Assembly (NCBI GenBank): GCA_030549205.1
Contig: JAUKTV010000020.1
Coordinates: forward strand, 124,001-188,000
Direction of reading: 5' to 3'
Length of the DNA: 64,000 nt
From: Apiosordaria backusii
Taxonomy: Eukaryota; Ascomycota; Sordariomycetes; Sordariales; Lasiosphaeriaceae
Below, piece by piece: positions 44,763-57,087 of the stretch; positions within the stretch are counted from its first letter, which is position 1, and the number at the start of each line of letters is the position of its first letter. A program made the position numbers and the translations under genes. A model generated the notes under the pieces. That model did not search any database. It was not told where the DNA came from and saw only the letters and a list, made by a program, of their open reading frames with translations.

Positions 44763-47700
44763 TTAAGCAGCCTCAACCCCAACAACTGCCTTCTTATTCC
44801 GCAATCCCGCCAACCTCCTCCTCTTCCCGGCCTTCCACGCCTCAACAATCAAGATGTAAACCGCCACACAAGCAGCCACAATACCCCACTCCCAAGTGAT
44901 GGCCTCGTGCTTGAACACAGTCCGGTTCACAACCGGGAGATACACCAGCGGGAAGCAAATCACAAAGCCAGCCGAAACAGCCCCAAACAAGAACTTGTTC
45001 TGCCAGACCGTCCTGAATACTGAAAACGGGCCGGAATATTTCTCCGGGTGCATGTTGAACAGCGATCTGGTGAAATGCTTGGCCTCCCAAGCCGTGACCA
45101 AAAGCAGGAACGTCAATGTCGCGAAAGTAGTCGCTCTAGCTCTGAATGCAAGCGTACAAGATGGCGAGTAATCTGAATTGCAGAATTCGCTCAGACCCTC
45201 GGGACCGGAGACTCCATAGGCCACCGAAGTGAAAGCGGCGAGACAGAGCGCGCCCATGGCCGTACCATAGACGAACTTGTCAATGATGAGCTCCTTGGTG
45301 AAGATACCCACGGCCAGGTTGTGAGGAGGACGCTGCATGACATCTGGCTGGGCATCTTCCAGGCCGAGACCGAGGGCCAAGAAGGAGGATGTGACGAGGT
45401 TGGCCCACAGGATTTCCAGGGGTGACAAGGGGAAGACGGAGACGCCCTTGTTGTCCTTAAAGGCGAGACCGATGAGGAGGAGGATGACCTGGGCGATGTT
45501 GGAGATGAGGAGATGGAGGAGGAACTGTGGCGATTACTTGTTAGTGCATGTTGAATCAACTGGCAGCATATAAATGCAATAAAAATACCTTTTGAATATT
45601 GTCAAAGAGACGACGACCCTCCTCCACGGCAGTAACGATACTGGCAAAGTTGTCGTCTGTGAGAACCATGTCTGCCGCTTCCTTGGCCACATCGCTGCCG
45701 TTGAGACCCATGGCAATACCAACATCACTGATCTTGAGAGCGGGGGAATCGTTGACACCGTCACCAGTCATGACGCAGAAGGCCTTGCGACGATGCATGG
45801 CTTCTACCATCCTGACCTTGGTGGTGGGACTACATCGGGCAAGGACCAACGGCAAGGAAGGCATGGCATCAATCTCGGCTTCAGACAAAGCGTCAAAAGC
45901 GCTGGCAACCATGATTTCGTTGGAGGATGATGCCGCAGCCGAAGGGTCGCGAGACAAGATGCCGATTTCGTAAGCGATAGCGGTGGCGGTCTTGACGTGA
46001 TCGCCAGTGAGCATGTGAACAGTGATGCCTGCTTCCTTGCACTTGGCTACCGCTGCTGCCGATTCTACACGAGGAGGATCGTAAAGACCGGCCAGACCCA
46101 AGAAGACGAGGTCGCATTCGACCGTGTTTCTCTCGGGGACCTTCTTGTTGTTCTGTTCCGAGCCGTCCTTGGACTCGGACGCAGAACCGGTGTTGAAAAG
46201 GGTGGCGTCGACAGGTTTCCGAGCGACGCAGAGGACGCGAAGACCTTCTGCTGCCAAAGTCTCGGCTCTGGTAACAATCTCGGTCTTGAGAGCATCCGAG
46301 GCGTTCATCAAAGGCAAAATGGCCTCGATAGCACCCTTCGTGTAAGCGTATGCGGACGCGTTGTCCGCATCGTCCGAGCCGTCTGAGCGGCAGACGACAG
46401 TCATTCTCTTGCACGATGAGTCAAAGGGGTACTCGGCCAACAATTCGTGACCGCCCCCTGCCATGAGCTGAGGTTTGCCAGAGTCGAATCTCATGGCAAG
46501 GACCTGCAGCGCGATCTCGGTGGGCTCACCGATAGCCTTGAAGGGAACAGCGGCGTCGACCTGGGTGACGGCCGAGTTGTTGCACAGGGCGACTGTCTCG
46601 AGGAATGCGTTGAGTTGAGCGGGCGTCTTTTTCTCCTTTTCGGAGAGAACCCAGTCAGACTCACCCACACGAACGTCTCCGCTCGTGGGGTCAAAGGGGT
46701 GGTTGGTGTTTTGAATGGTGATCTCGGTGCCGTCGGCCAGCCAAACCCTCTTGGCCACCATCTTGCCTTGCGTCAGTGTGCCCGTTTTGTCCGAGCACAC
46801 GTTGGTCACTCCGCCCACCGCCTCGAGGGCAGCAAGCTTGCGAATCACGACATTGCCCTTGGCCATGGCACGAGTGCCGAGGGCGGTGGCAATGGTGAGA
46901 ACAGCAATGAGAGATTCGGGAATGACGGCAACAGCCACGCAGATACCGTAGATGAGGACCTCATCGTCGATCTTGAACTTGCTGACAGAGAAGACAATGA
47001 TGGCCAGCAGGATGGCGAGACCGAATAGGAGAAGAGCAAACTTGCTCAGAGAGACCTGCAGAGGAGTGCCGTCGAGGCCGAGGATAACACGCATGCCATT
47101 CCGGATTTTCGTCCAGATCTTTGTGACTATGCTGCTGTCCTCATCGACAGTCTTGCCTCTGGTGGTCCGAAGAAGCTCGGCAATCTTGCCAACTTCGGTG
47201 TTCATGGCGGTGGCAATAACAATGCCCATGGCGCGGCCACGGGTGACAGTGCTGGCCGAGTACACCATGTTGGTGCGGTCACCAAGAGGAACATCACGGT
47301 CCTTGAGGATGATCTCGGCATGCTTGCTAACGGGGAGAGATTCACCCGTCAACAGCGCCTCATCAGTGGACAAGTTGATGCTGCTGACAAGTCGCAGATC
47401 AGCCGGGACGACATCTCCAACGCCAAGTCGGACAAGGTCGCCGGGAACCAATTGCTCGGCCTTGATAGACTCGGTCTGGCCGGCCCGGACGACCTTGCAC
47501 GTGGGTGCAGACAGGGCATACAGAGCCTGAATGGTCTGCTCAGCACGATAATCTTGGACAAAGCCAACGACAATGTTCAGCAGGATGACGGCGGCAATGA
47601 CACCGCCTTCAATATTGTCGTCGATGGCAAAGGAGAGGATCATGGTGATGACGAGGACAAGGGTTAAACTGTTGGACACCTGTCTTAGGAGAATCGTCCA

Positions 47701-48069
47701 CAGGGATAACCCCTTAGCACCCTCAACCTTGTTAGGGCCATACTGCTGCAAGCGACGGGCAGCCTCGGTATTGTCGAGTCCATTTCTGGGGGGAAAAGTT
47801 AGTGGTCTGGGGATGAAAAAGCAAGAGAGTTTCACATACTGGCTGTCGCTGTCGAGGAGAGCAGTAACGTCGGGGACGGTAAGAGTATGGGCCGACTCGG
47901 GGGTGAAGCCCGGGAGAGTCGGGGTGCTGTCGGAGACGGTGCCGGCAGTACGGACAGTGCCGGCGAGAGTGGGGGATGACGCCGAAGCGGAAGTGTTTTT
48001 AGAACTCTTTAGGCCACGTATAGGGGGTTCCGTCTGGCCCTCGACGTCAAGGTCGTTCTCTGTCCCCAT
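44763..48069 (-). CDS. ENA-type (P2D) Na+/K+-exporting P-type ATPase
   Basis: Three exons (48069-47840, 47785-45589, 45524-44763) give 1062 residues, normal for ENA pumps. It uses ATP to expel Na+ (and K+) across the plasma membrane at high salt or alkaline pH. Motifs: LTGES (222-226) of the actuator domain, IPESL (365-369), whose Ser instead of Gly separates ENA/P2D from Ca2+ pumps, the phosphorylated D409 in CSDKTGTLT, KGAIEAI in the nucleotide domain, and MTGDGVNDSPALK in the P domain. Intron 1 (54 nt) is a multiple of three without a stop, so an 18-residue insertion form is possible. The N-terminal ~75 residues are disordered and Ser/Thr-rich. The family is expected to respond to PacC; GCCAAG sites occur upstream. 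Confidence 0.94.
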
Positions 48070-49203
48070 TCAATAGAAATGCGTTCTGGATTGATGTTCC
48101 AGCGAAGTGACAATGCACAAGAGAAAGGAAGGAAGAATTCCAGAAGATAAAAGGAAGTCGGAAGGGGGCGAGGAGCATGGGTTTATGACAAATGCTGGCA
48201 AGTCCAAGAGATGCAACTGCACCCTTGCTGAATCTCAACAAGACAAGACCAGACCGGGACCTTCAGGGCAGCAGGCAAGGGATCATTCCCCAGGGATCTG
48301 ATCTGACGGTGACGGACTGTCACTGCACGGTCCAGTCCACGGAACACGCTTCCCACGCCCTCCACGCCATTCACGCCACGCCAACAGCCATGAACAAGGC
48401 TAACGCCGAGTGCTTGGGAACCTGCTTGGGGTGTCTGGGATAACGTCGGCCAAGGGCTGGGAGAGGGAGAGCAGCCCAATCACAACCGTCACAGACGGCA
48501 CGGAGAGTGGGGCACCGGCTTGGCCCTGGTGGTTCTCTGCACCGTCCGTGGCTGTGCTCAATTGAATGGAAGCTGGTGCCGACCGCCGGACGCACCCTGT
48601 TGGTCACTGGTCACCTGCTATCTTTGTTGCTTCATATCAGCTGGCTGTCCTGTTCCGTCGGTATGCACTTAACCGGTATGCCTCTGCCCGATTCTTTGCT
48701 GCTCCGTCACTCTATATCCACCATTCGGGCAGTGTTGCGTTTTGCCTCTGTTTGCTTGTGATTCATCTTTTTTGATGACTTGATGATCTAGATGCATCCA
48801 ATTGACCAATTGGCAGATGACGAAGGTTTAATCTATTTATCCCGTAAGCAAACCTGGAACCTGTCAAAACACGACGCCAAGCCCGTTATCAACCACCCGG
48901 CCCCGCACCGGCACCCAAGCCGTCCGTCTCATTTTGTTTCGACGAGTTCTTGGGAGCTGCTGCTGTGGTCAACCACCACGAGATGCACGAGATGTCACTT
49001 TGACGATTTGATACGCTCAATGTTACTAATTGGCCCAGACATCAAACACTGTTTACATACTCATCATGTACACTGTGTACGGGATTCCATGTCGAGTTGA
49101 TACGTGGACTGTCGGGACTGGAGGCCTCGCTCGCTCTGGCCCTCACGTGCCGTCGTCAAATCCTCAACAGCCTCACTCAACATCAAGATCATCAGCTAGT
49201 GTA
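48070..49203. promoter_or_regulatory. ENA ATPase upstream region with GCCAAG sites
   Basis: 1.13 kb without a gene. Three exact PacC-type hexamers GCCAAG are present: 48449-48454 (+), 48519-48524 (reverse) and 48876-48881 (+). PacC recognises GCCARG in filamentous fungi, and ENA pumps are classical alkaline-pH-induced targets. Regulation here is inferred. Confidence 0.45.
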
Positions 49204-52020
49204 CTACGGGAACTGCCCCCGCTCCGGTCCAAAATATCCCCTCTCGGGAATCGGCAGGATCCCCACACTCTTCCCGTCCACGCCGGCATGGCTCACTCGA
49301 TTCCCCCACCAATCCAGCTTCACCGGGTGGTACCCCACAGCAAAAAACATGATCAGCGCGCTGATGGCCACGCCTGCCGTCAGCGAGGCAGAAAGCACGT
49401 AATTATACTTTTCCCACCACGCCAGCCTGTATTTTGGCAGCAGGTACATGAAAATGAAACTCAGGATAAACCCCGGCGTTTTGTAGCTCAGGTTTGACGG
49501 AGCCCAATGCTGGAACCCGTGGATGATCAACACGGGATTCAACCACAGCAGGCTGCCCACAAGAGGAAAGATTGTCCTGTCCAGCAGTGCAAATATCCTT
49601 GGTTTCAGTCTTGCCCGCAGTTTCTCCTTCGCGCCAGGCAGGTATTTCGGCCCGTATCCCTGCCCGACCAGAAACACCACCGCGATGCCCGTCCCAATCA
49701 AGAAACACCACTTGAACATGGGATACATGGCTCCAAACATCCTCTCGCTGCCCAGCAACCCCCACATCAAACTGCTGGCATACAGCGGCGCCCCGTCAGC
49801 GGCACAGGTGAACCTGCTCGGCTGATCAGGCTCACATAACCGCTCGACATTCTCCATAATGAAATTCTGCGTCGAAACCGCAACAAAACAAGTGATGATG
49901 ATCGTCCCAATCTGGCTCCTAAACACGGCCCTCGGCGGGATCTTGACATAGTGCGCCATCTTCTGATCTTGGACATAGTTGTCTCCATACCCAGCCAACG
50001 CCCAGCTCCCCAACGTCTGCGCAAACAAAAAAGCATTCGGGTTCCCAGGTAGGAGATATCCAGTCAGCACCTGGATCAGACTTCCCAGCCCCAAGTTTGT
50101 GCCCGTCGTAGCCGACAGCAGAGAAAGCGGCACCGCAAAGATGATGTTGATCCCTATCATGAGAAACACAAGCCACACGGGCGTTTCCAGCGGGTATATC
50201 CTCAGGAAAATCACCGACACCACAATAGCCGCCACCAAAATGAAGATGAACCACCAGTCTGGCACCTCCGGGTACCGACTCATAAGCCTCGAGTGGACGT
50301 CCATCGCTCCTTCATAGTTCCCTTTACCCCTTCGCAACCCCTGGTAGAAATCAACATATGCCTTGCCCACGGTGGTCCACTGATTGACCATAATGTACAA
50401 GAAATACACGGGGTAAAACGCAAAGTTGGCCCCAACAGTCAAGATGTAACCAGCAGAGTAAAACGGCGGGGAGTACGCCTGGTATTTCTGCTCATCAAGC
50501 TTGTTGCCTGCCGAAATAACGTTCTGGACACGGTAGGGCTTCCCGTCGTTGGCAAAGGCCGAGCTGGAGTTGATGGGGAGGTAGGCCGAGAAGTTCATGT
50601 TGTTGTAGAAGATGGCGAGGATGACTGCTGCCCCGAACCAGGCGGAGCACCATTCTGTAGCCGTGGCAAAGAACGGGTTGGCGAGGGCGGCGTAGGAGGA
50701 TGTGGCGATGTTCCAGTCGAAGGTGGTGATGGGGTTGAAGAGGCCCAATCCTAGCGATGAACCGGTCAGGATGGCCAAGGTCAGGTTCTCGGGCGCGATC
50801 CAGGTCATCCAGTTGAAGGTTGAGAGAGCTGTGAAAAAGTATCCAGGTAGCCAGTAGTAAACAGCCATGGATATGGTGCAGATGTAGAAGAAGTTGTACC
50901 GGGATATGGTCCAGCCGTAAATGTTCTCTTTGGGTTCTGGCCTCGTCAGTGCCCGGTTCATGGCGATGGTGGGAAGAATTGTTGGCCAGAGAGCTTTGAC
51001 AGGGTACACCGAGAATCGTCGAAGGTAGCCTGCGAAGCCCATGCCCATGAGTTGAACAAATAGGGTCAACATGAGCTGGTAGCCATAGTTGACAAAGCTG
51101 AGGCCGTAGAAGATGGGCATCTTTTGAACAAGAATCTGTCTTCTTCATTAGTATCATGCCGAAAATCAAGAAAAGAAAGAGAGATAAAAAGAGGGACAGA
51201 CCATCCCATATGAATTAGTGGTATAAATAGCAATGTTGTACGTGATGGTTGCAAACATCTGCTCCTTAAATGTCCACGGCCCTGGGTTGAGCGAGTGCCT
51301 CGTCCCAAACACAGTGAACCCCCAGTCCGGAAGGGCATACTCAAGAACCTTAGCACACGGGTAAAGAAGGATCTGAATAACACTCCCACTAAGAGCTGAA
51401 CATCTTTGTTAATCCCATGTTTCGATGTCTCAGTGTTCAGTTAACAAAGGTTAATACGTACTGATACTCGGAAACCTCGAGTTGAAAAATGTCGCCATAA
51501 AAGTCCCAATCACAGCCCAAGATATACCCAAGAAATAGGCCCTGATCGTTTCGACAGGGGTTGTGTCGTTGTCAGTCAATTCTGCCACAGCTCTAACACC
51601 AGGATAAGGGCTAGACCAGCGCATCATGACAGCATCTATCCTTAGGTCCCGCTCGTAAAAGTCACCGTATTCTTTCGGGCTTTCGTTCACCAGCCTCTGC
51701 ATTCTTGTCCGCATGACAGTTGGGAAGTTCCAGTCGTCGGCGTGAAAAACAAGGGACTCGCGGATGATAGCCAATGCCTCTTCTGTCGACATGGCATTAA
51801 TCTTGGACAAGATGTACTCGTATTCGCCGTTTGGTGCCAGTTCCTCGAGTAGAGAATGAGGGATCTGGTCTGTGATGCTATCTGGTTCCTGTCCATCGTG
51901 TGTTTCTTTTTCGTAGGGCTTGGCTGGTGTCTTTTCCGGGTCTCGATCGGATGACCTTGTTTCATGGCTCGAAGTTATCCCAATCCTGTCAGGATCAAGA
52001 ATATTTGGGTTTTCTGTCAT
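49204..52020 (-). CDS. OPT-family oligopeptide transporter
   Basis: Three exons (52020-51462, 51395-51202, 51135-49204) give 894 residues. A ~185-residue soluble N-terminus, including a conserved acidic stretch (VRAVAELTDNDTTPVETIRAYFLGISWAV), leads into about 12-16 membrane segments. Family blocks include NSRFPSIS, GPWTFKEQM, LPGYFFTALSTFNWMTWI, NPNAFLFAQTLG and GYGDNYVQDQKMAHYVKIPPR. OPT proteins import tetra/pentapeptides, glutathione or siderophore-like ligands with protons across the plasma membrane. The intron 2 donor (GTCTGT) is weak but its phase and the family alignment support it. Substrate unknown. Confidence 0.93.
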
Positions 52021-52970
52021 GTTTGCTGTGGCAGAGTCCAGGAATCAGCGACAGTGGGCCAACTGAGCGCCCCATCAACACTATTCAAGTAGGTAGCTTT
52101 CTTCAAAGGAGAATAATCGGAAAGAAAAATAAGCTTATCAGGGAAGATACGGCCGATATGCAATGCCGTCAAAATGCCGGCATCCGGGATACGAGTTGGA
52201 TTAGACTCCTGCCGTGTTAAGGTGTTTCTCGGCTATATGTGTCCGACGTTGCATGATATCCCCTCCTACCTATAAGAGAACCGCAGGTGATTCAATGTGC
52301 ATAATGGCAACCTGAAGTGCGGGGATTGCGAAAACAGAGACGGGAATAGATGAACTGACATTCTTGTGGGTTGTGTGAGGAGAAAGCGCAGATCTGCCGG
52401 CATAATCAGCTTCCTGAATCGGAAGGCTGCGAGTCGATGGCACGACGTTGGGCAACATGCATTGTCAAGTGGCGTGGCGATCGAGTGGAAGGGAAGGGCA
52501 GCACTCGCAATGAAGGGGAGCGTCTTAATAACGATACTACCGTAACCCTCGCGATTGATTCTGGAAAGATCATGTTTAAGATTGTAAAATGCCCCCCGGT
52601 ATGCGATACCGGTGCCATGGTCTAATCTAAGGGGGACGCACCGGATACTTGGCCGGCGGAGCAAAGTGAACTATTGGTCTGAGTCAGGAACCATGCCTTA
52701 GTAGGTAAGGTACCTAGGTACCATGTTCAAAGGTTGCTGCTTTAGTAAGGGGAGACAATGCGTTTTTCAAGTGTATTAGCTACGTTATAAGAAATGTATG
52801 TCTAGTCCCGTTTAACTTCTTATATGCAACTACTCGCTCCATGCACCTGTTGTGGAGATAACAATCTTTAAAAGGGGTAAAAAAGGGGCTAGCAGCAAAA
52901 AGGAAAATAGGGGTAACCAACATAGGTAGGTATCCTCCCTCAAAGTGGATTCCTTCAAGAAACCTTAGTG
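52021..52970. other. OPT upstream region
   Basis: 950 nt, no gene. Contains the palindromic decamer TACCTAGGTA at 52711-52720 and lower-GC sequence beyond it. Confidence 0.45.
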
Positions 52971-53905
52971 TCATCCTGACTCCGGAACAGCATACAGGCC
53001 CTTCAGCTTGCCATTCCTGTCCACTGACCCAAACTTTCTGAGATCAGTATAAACCCACCAAAACACGTTCCGAGACAGAAACTTGACGGGACCTGGTGCA
53101 GCAGGCCAGTCCAGCCACATGTCGTTCTCGTAGTGGATGTCCAGGTTAGCAAAATACCACAACATCCCAGGCATTCCAAGTGCTTTCTAGAACCCCCCAA
53201 TAAATTAGCCATCAGCACACAATTTGACAAACAAGAGAGGTAAGGTAAGGAAAGAAAAACAAACCATAGAACTCTCGCCCTCTTCATTCATAATCTTCTC
53301 AATCAGCCCCGCCATCTTTTCGTCCTCCCCATCCAGCTCCCTCAGCCTCTGCAGCGTGGGAATCTCATCCCGTAAATGCTCCACCAAACTTCCCCCAAAC
53401 GCATCGATCATCCCCACCACTTTCTTCCCGTCATACTCCTGTTTGTCCGCCAAGACAGCCGTCACATAATCGTCTAGTTCATGTAGCCCCTTCTTGAACA
53501 CCCCATGTTGGTGAACGTTCGTCTCCATGATGCCCTCCACGCCCGACAATTTCTTCACCTCGGGGAAGAATTGTGTTTCCTCGCCGTGATGGTGGACGTG
53601 GATGAGGTTGGTAAAAGCCGCAATGTACCGGCAGAAAGGTTTGACGTCGGGGGCTGCGATGTGCGGGGCTTGGAGATAGATGGAATTTAGGCCGCGGATC
53701 ATGAGATTGTGCGCGTTGGCCATCTCTGAGGCGGCACGGTCGAAACTATCCGGCTGTGTGATTGATTTGTGAACATGTGTGTCCGATCAGGAGTGGGAAA
53801 TTGAGACCACAGCTGGGTTCCTACCTTTGCATTCGCATCTTGTTTTGCTGCGAATACGGGCGTTTGGATCAGGGGAAAGGGGTGATCAGCGTAGCCTGGG
53901 GCCAT
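52971..53905 (-). CDS. Hemerythrin (HHE) domain protein
   Basis: Three exons (53905-53825, 53753-53265, 53186-52971) give 261 residues. The four-helix hemerythrin fold is shown by ANAHNLMIRGLN, the HVHHHGEETQFFPEV block (HxxxE ligand pair), NVHQHGVFKKGLHELDDY (third-helix His pair) and LVEHLRDEIPTLQRL, so the di-iron ligand set appears complete, unlike the gene at 4105. The C-terminal exon adds a ~70-residue Trp/Tyr-rich tail (MLWYFANLDIHYENDMWLDWPAAPG) seen in fungal relatives. Open frame continues upstream of 53905 but the first codon there is TTG, not ATG. A role in O2, NO or iron handling is inference. The second intron has a weak GTTTGT donor. Confidence 0.85.
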
Positions 53906-54856
53906 AGCCACTTTTGTGGACTGTGCTGGAGATGGTTGAGTAGGTATTGGGCACAAACGTCAGGGCGGTGGCATGAAAGATGCAATGAGACACGCCCACA
54001 CAAAAAAGTGTGAGGGGAGGGAGGCCAGAATATAGCTTCACCTGGGGATCTCGAGGACCTTTTATATGTGAGTAGTTACAATGGTAAATGTAGAGGTTTA
54101 AATCTCCAGAGGCCAAACATGGACATCAACGCGATTCGTACAAAGAAAATTCCGCACCCCCAGAATATAAGATGGCGCAGCACCTGTCAGCCACCACATA
54201 CTATACCTATTTCCCACTGGCTCAGCAACGCTACATTAGCCCTAGATTTTGTCCCAGCATCCTGAGAGCCTGATCTGGCGCTAGTGTCAAATGACTTGGA
54301 TGCAATGCACGTGTTGCCCCCTTTGAGAATTTTGTCCCACATTACTGGTCCTCAACCTCTCCAGCGGCTCCTCGCTGTCTGCCTTTTTGTTACTTGTAGA
54401 TACGGATACCGAAATCCACTTGAGGTTTAGTAACATTAGATGCATGCCTCAATGTGTCACTGTTAACAGTCCGGGGATGTTAAGATTTTGTGTAAAGCCA
54501 CATATAACGGTATGTTTAAGGTGTAGGTGAGACACCGTTGGAAATATTAACTAAGTATAATGATTAGAGTAACTGAGTTCTAGCGCACATCAGTCGTTGT
54601 GCCCAAGAGAAGCGCAAAACGACATGTTTTCTGATCGGTAAAGCCGTCCTCTCATAATAATATGCATCATACCTTACCATTATCGCTATACAACTTCGCT
54701 GTGTAGGTAATTCCGCTACTCTGCAACTCTGCTGTGCTATTCTGTTGTGCAGCCCTGCATCAAACCTTTTTGTCTTTGCCCTCTCTTTCTTAGGTTTCCC
54801 TTTTCTCCCTTCTTATTCGCCCCGTACTCTAACCCATGTCTAACCCATCCTCTGGT
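53906..54856. other. Intergenic, AT-richer segment
   Basis: 950 nt. The part at about 54400-54760 is clearly richer in A+T than its surroundings (TATAACGGTATG, AAATATTAACTAAG), perhaps old repeat-derived DNA; no element boundaries or coding remains recognised. Confidence 0.4.
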
Positions 54857-56059
54857 CTACCCTTCCTCCAACATCCACTCTGCCTCCCTCTTAATCTCTT
54901 CCTCGTCCTCCCTAATTTGCTTCAGCATTTCCTTGAATTTCTCCACCTCCTTCCTTAGCTCCATCCAGTTCTCTTTCCCCTCCTCCTCTGCCTTATTTGC
55001 CTCATCTTCCTTCTTCTTTTCGTCCTCCTCCATCTTCGCCAACCTCTTTTTCGCCATCTCCAACTCTTTTTCCCATCCTTCGAAGCGGGCAGCCCTATTG
55101 AATTTGGGCGGGGAATACAAAAACATAACCTCGCAGCCATGCATCGCATAGTTACCCATCACCTCTGACAGCTTCTTCCAGAGGTCTCGATCGGGAACAG
55201 GTTCCCATCTCTTCGACCGTTTCCGCCGCCAATCCTTGTTGCCCCATTTCATCATTGACGTGGTAGCGTGCTTATATACGTATGTCGAGCTCGTGATGAT
55301 TATTACCCTGCTCCAACCATCCATCCACCACTTGATCATGTTGTTGTGCTGTTCCGGCAACTTGGGCCACCCTGTCAGTCCAGTAGGAAAGCAGGTCTCC
55401 CGAACCAATGGGCGACTCAGGAGAGCTTTGACGACGCCATAAAGGGCGGCGCGGTCCTCGGTTAGGGGCCAGACCTCGCCATTGGATTTGGGCAAGTTGC
55501 ATTCCTCCACCCTCTTTATATATTTTCCATCGCGGTTATCGTTGAATTTCAACGCGTAATGAAAGCTGGGGGGGACATCTTTGGTTTCTAAGCCTGAGAT
55601 GCCAACGGGCCATGAAGCGGTATAGAGAACCATGGTCAAGGGGGAGACGTGACGGGGAATAATGAGAGGCATATTGAGTACATAACGGTATTCAATCTCT
55701 CTGGTGGGATGTATCCGTACAGGGCGCGACACTACTAGTTTGTCGGAGGGTGTATCAACCTCGTGGCCATCTGCGGCTTCGGTGCCCTGCCAGATGTAGC
55801 CACTCCCATCGCAATTGTCGAAGTTCTTCTCGTCAACTTCTTCGTTGCCCATATATTTTGCTGCTCGCTTAGCAATTCGGCGATCTGGGACTGTGTAAAG
55901 GTTTGGGTTGATGTGTCTCAATCGCTCTTTGGGGGAGAAATACCGGTCCCATCTGTGAGCTTCTTCTTCATTTTGGTACCTCGGGTTTAGACCCAAAAGA
56001 TCAAAGGGCACGAAAGCAGCCGGACCTGACAACGACATCCAAGTGTGATTTGGCCCCAT
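54857..56059 (-). CDS. RNase H-fold protein lacking catalytic acids (paralog A)
   Basis: Single exon, 400 residues from ATG 56059 (AACATGG context). The frame is open to 56293 but has no ATG there except at 56146, which would add 29 residues. The central part has the RNase H layout: strand VLYTASWPVG, helix DRAALYGVVKALLSR, strand-helix GWSRVIIITSSTYVYKHATTSMMKW, then RDLWKKLSEVM and GCEVMFLYSPP. The catalytic positions are lost: T for the first Asp (LYTAS), A for the Glu (DRAAL), S for the third acid (ITSST). A long Lys/Glu coiled coil fills the last ~90 residues. A paralog with the same order lies immediately upstream. Likely a non-catalytic or nucleic-acid-binding fold; function unknown. 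Confidence 0.7.
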   Translation of the reverse strand: MGPNHTWMSLSGPAAFVPFDLLGLNPRYQNEEEAHRWDRYFSPKERLRHINPNLYTVPDRRIAKRAAKYMGNEEVDEKNFDNCDGSGYIWQGTEAADGHEVDTPSDKLVVSRPVRIHPTREIEYRYVLNMPLIIPRHVSPLTMVLYTASWPVGISGLETKDVPPSFHYALKFNDNRDGKYIKRVEECNLPKSNGEVWPLTEDRAALYGVVKALLSRPLVRETCFPTGLTGWPKLPEQHNNMIKWWMDGWSRVIIITSSTYVYKHATTSMMKWGNKDWRRKRSKRWEPVPDRDLWKKLSEVMGNYAMHGCEVMFLYSPPKFNRAARFEGWEKELEMAKKRLAKMEEDEKKKEDEANKAEEEGKENWMELRKEVEKFKEMLKQIREDEEEIKREAEWMLEEG

Positions 56060-56340
56060 GTTCGGGTTGAGGTTTTTGAAGTCGATTAAGGGCCTGGAGT
56101 TGAAGATAGACAGTGAGAGGTAAAGCAGAACAACAGTTGTTGGGCGCATCGGGCACGGAAAACGTTCGAATACAATGATGCACACAGTTGGAGCCAGAGA
56201 ACGAAAGCCACCTGCTGTGGGATCTGGGGCCTTGGAACAAAACAACAGGCACTGGGTGCATGGGAAGGGACGACGCCTGAAGCCAAAAAACACAAGGTCA
56301 GGTATCTGCTGTGGTATTCTCCATTCTCTTCCATGACTGC

Positions 56341-57087
56341 CTATCCAATCCAGAAAGAAACCTCACATCCCTTCTCGGCATATTCTCCTAAAAGGCCAGA
56401 GAGGAACTCCCACAAGTCACGATTGGGACTTCCTTCTGATCCGCCCGGCCAACCCTCTGCTGTCCATTTGAGCATGTTTTGGGTGGCACCCTTCCCCACG
56501 TATTCCGAGTTTGTAACAATGACGACACGTTCCCAGCCCTCAAGCCACCAGTCACGATGTCCGAGTGCCGCAAGCGCGGCTTGCATCTCGGCACGGTCCC
56601 TCGTAGGCTGGTGAATCCGACCGCCGGCGCCCATTTTCTCGAAAGCAAAGTAGACCATGCCGTGTTCAGCTGAGCTAAACGAAAATCCGATGCCTTTCTC
56701 ATCCGAGTCACTTTCAAAGCCTCTGCTGCATGTGTAGATTGCCATGGTCTTGATGCAGTCAAAATCACTAGCGAACGGCTTAGAAAAGCAGAAGCGCTCA
56801 ACAGGACCTTGATCTAATGGAAGATCAGCTGTGATGACTAGCCGTGGCTGGAACAGGTCTACTGTTCCTACCTTTTTGGGTGGTAGAAAGGGCGTTCCCA
56901 GCCAAACTCCAGGGAGACAGGTGCCCATGACATTCCGAACGCGATGCACAGCTGAACGTCTTGAGGGGGCCGTTAGTCTGTTGCTACACATGAAGCACGA
57001 GTTCTCAGCGCATTCATACATGTATCGATGGCTGTTCCCGTGCTCGTGGTTGTTTTTGAGTTCGGTCGTATTCTCTGGCCGCTTCAT
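56341..57087 (-). CDS. RNase H-like protein with partial catalytic site (paralog B)
   Basis: Single exon, 248 residues from ATG 57087; upstream frame opens at a TTG and looks like an intron end, so an upstream exon is possible. N-terminal Cys cluster (YECAENSCFMCSNR). The C-terminal half has an RNase H-like series: MAIYTCSRGFESD, GIGFSFSS, RDRAEMQAALAALGH, GWERVVIVTNSEYVGKGATQNMLKWT, NRDLWEFLSGLLGEYA and CEVSFWIG. Of the four usual acids only the Glu in RAEMQ is plainly kept; the first Asp is Thr (YTCS) and TDS is TNS. Same direction and order as paralog A 281 bp downstream, so a tandem duplication. Enzyme activity is doubtful. Confidence 0.72.
   Translation of the reverse strand: MKRPENTTELKNNHEHGNSHRYMYECAENSCFMCSNRLTAPSRRSAVHRVRNVMGTCLPGVWLGTPFLPPKKVGTVDLFQPRLVITADLPLDQGPVERFCFSKPFASDFDCIKTMAIYTCSRGFESDSDEKGIGFSFSSAEHGMVYFAFEKMGAGGRIHQPTRDRAEMQAALAALGHRDWWLEGWERVVIVTNSEYVGKGATQNMLKWTAEGWPGGSEGSPNRDLWEFLSGLLGEYAEKGCEVSFWIG

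Noticed and set aside
56060..56293. N-terminal extension of RNase H-fold paralog A
   Set aside because: The frame opens at a GTG, not an ATG; only an ATG at 56146 could extend the protein, and no family similarity supports it.
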